In this document: positions 63,459 to 64,000 of the stretch, piece after piece
How positions within the stretch are numbered: the first letter of the stretch is position 1
How the letters are laid out: the number at the start of each line of letters is the position of its first letter
From: Sphingomonas mucosissima
GTDB taxonomy: Bacteria > Pseudomonadota > Alphaproteobacteria > Sphingomonadales > Sphingomonadaceae
Assembly (NCBI RefSeq): GCF_002197665.1
Contig: NZ_NBBJ01000001.1
Span: forward strand, 930,001 to 994,000
Direction of reading: 5' to 3'
DNA length: 64,000 nucleotides
Position numbers and translations under genes: made by a program
Notes under the pieces: model-generated
Databases searched by the model: none
Told to the model about the DNA's origin: nothing
What the model saw: only the letters and a program-made list of their open reading frames with translations

Positions 63459-64000
63459 ATGACACAAGCCACGATCCGCGATGTGGCGCGCCGGGCTGCC
63501 GTGTCGGTCGCATCGGTATCACGCGCGCTGAATGGCGCGGCGAACGTTCATCCGGATACGCGTGCCCGTGTCATCGCCGCGGCCGACGCGCTCGGCTATG
63601 TGCCCCACGCTGGCGCACGCAGCCTCAGCCTTGCCCGCTCGCACGCAATCGGTGTGGTGCTACCGGATCTGCACGGCGAATTCTTCTCCGAGATCATTCG
63701 CGGGCTGGACCGGGAGGCAAGTGCGCGAGGATATCACCTTCTGCTTTCCAATATACAGGACGGTCGGGACCACGTGATTCAGGCGCTTCGCGCGGTGCGT
63801 GGGCGTGTCGATGGACTCGTGGTGATGGCGCCGCACGTCGATCCGGCGGCGCTTGCCGCCATGCTGCCGGGCAGCCTGCCAAAAGTGATGATCAACACGC
63901 CCGCATCCAAGGGCGGAAGCACGCTGCGCGTCGACAATCGCGGCGGCGCGGAGGCGATCACGCGGCACTTGCTTGATATCGGCCGCCGTCACATCGTTCA
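63459..64000 (+). CDS. LacI-family transcriptional regulator, partial
   Basis: About 180 residues visible; the C-terminus is beyond the right edge. The N-terminal LacI helix-turn-helix is TIRDVARRAAVSVASVSRAL followed by the hinge and a periplasmic-binding-protein-like effector domain beginning IGVVLPDLHGEFFSEIIRGLD. The effector is probably a sugar but is unknown. The ATG at 63459 has AGAGG about 8 bp upstream. The target genes lie outside the window. Confidence 0.88.
   Translation, partial: MTQATIRDVARRAAVSVASVSRALNGAANVHPDTRARVIAAADALGYVPHAGARSLSLARSHAIGVVLPDLHGEFFSEIIRGLDREASARGYHLLLSNIQDGRDHVIQALRAVRGRVDGLVVMAPHVDPAALAAMLPGSLPKVMINTPASKGGSTLRVDNRGGAEAITRHLLDIGRRHIV

Overview
The window is a GC-rich (about 65%), densely coded chromosomal segment that looks like a sphingomonad (Sphingomonadales, Alphaproteobacteria). 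Supporting signs are two long TonB-dependent receptors, the alphaproteobacterial gene orders lapA-pyrF-trpF-trpB-trpA-accD-folC, mtaB-ftsY-ispZ and comF-grxC-nit-DUF1178, a DUF6628-like protein, and an AHAS large subunit with the motif GEASIQMN. I see no rRNA, prophage, insertion sequence, CRISPR array or replication origin. No stretch of more than about 300 bases lacks a gene.

Region by region. 1-7.7 kb: fatty-acyl and amide catabolism (VOC protein, amidase, FadJ-type bifunctional enzyme, class-C serine hydrolase, acyl-CoA ligase) with a Crp/Fnr regulator. 7.7-11.5 kb: AI-2E-type permease, two identical tRNA-Asp genes, AmpG-like permease, DUF6628-like protein. 11.6-17.7 kb: the folC/accD/trpABF/pyrF/lapA run on the minus strand. 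17.8-23.8 kb: patatin-like protein, EEP-family hydrolase, tRNA-Thr, an RNase H-like protein without a normal start codon, and a second serine hydrolase. 23.9-31.4 kb: YdeP-type molybdoprotein, RarA, a PadR regulator with a long basic tail, ispZ, ftsY, mtaB. 31.4-37.8 kb: DUF924, a second acyl-CoA cluster (hydratase plus paired dehydrogenases), modABC, an aspartic protease. 38-39 kb: rplM-rpsI with a clear terminator. 39-48.7 kb: TonB-dependent receptor, sulfite-oxidase-like protein, heme A synthase, MerC, the methyltransferase/comF/grxC/nit/DUF1178 neighbourhood, tRNA-Arg, SWIB protein, S-formylglutathione hydrolase. 48.8-53.9 kb: second TonB-dependent receptor, then folE, a FolM/PTR1-like reductase and folB. 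54-63.3 kb: branched-chain amino-acid genes leuA, ilvC, ilvN and ilvB interleaved with a BLUF photoreceptor, YceI and a conserved membrane protein, then miaA and serB. The window ends inside a LacI-family regulator.

Links between genes. ModABC would supply molybdate to the two Mo-cofactor enzymes nearby. The FolE/SDR/FolB trio with FolC makes a nearly connected folate route. LeuA, IlvC, IlvN and IlvB cover most of leucine/isoleucine/valine synthesis. The most striking regulatory object is upstream of leuA: a 14-residue leader peptide with four Leu codons, followed by mutually exclusive inverted repeats, which reads as a leucine attenuator. Other items worth attention are divergent gene pairs whose start codons overlap (miaA/serB, mtaB/DUF924), the histone-like tail on PadR with an operator-like repeat in front of it, a truncated secreted-protein gene jammed against folB, and hairpins that include the CCA ends of both tRNA-Asp genes.
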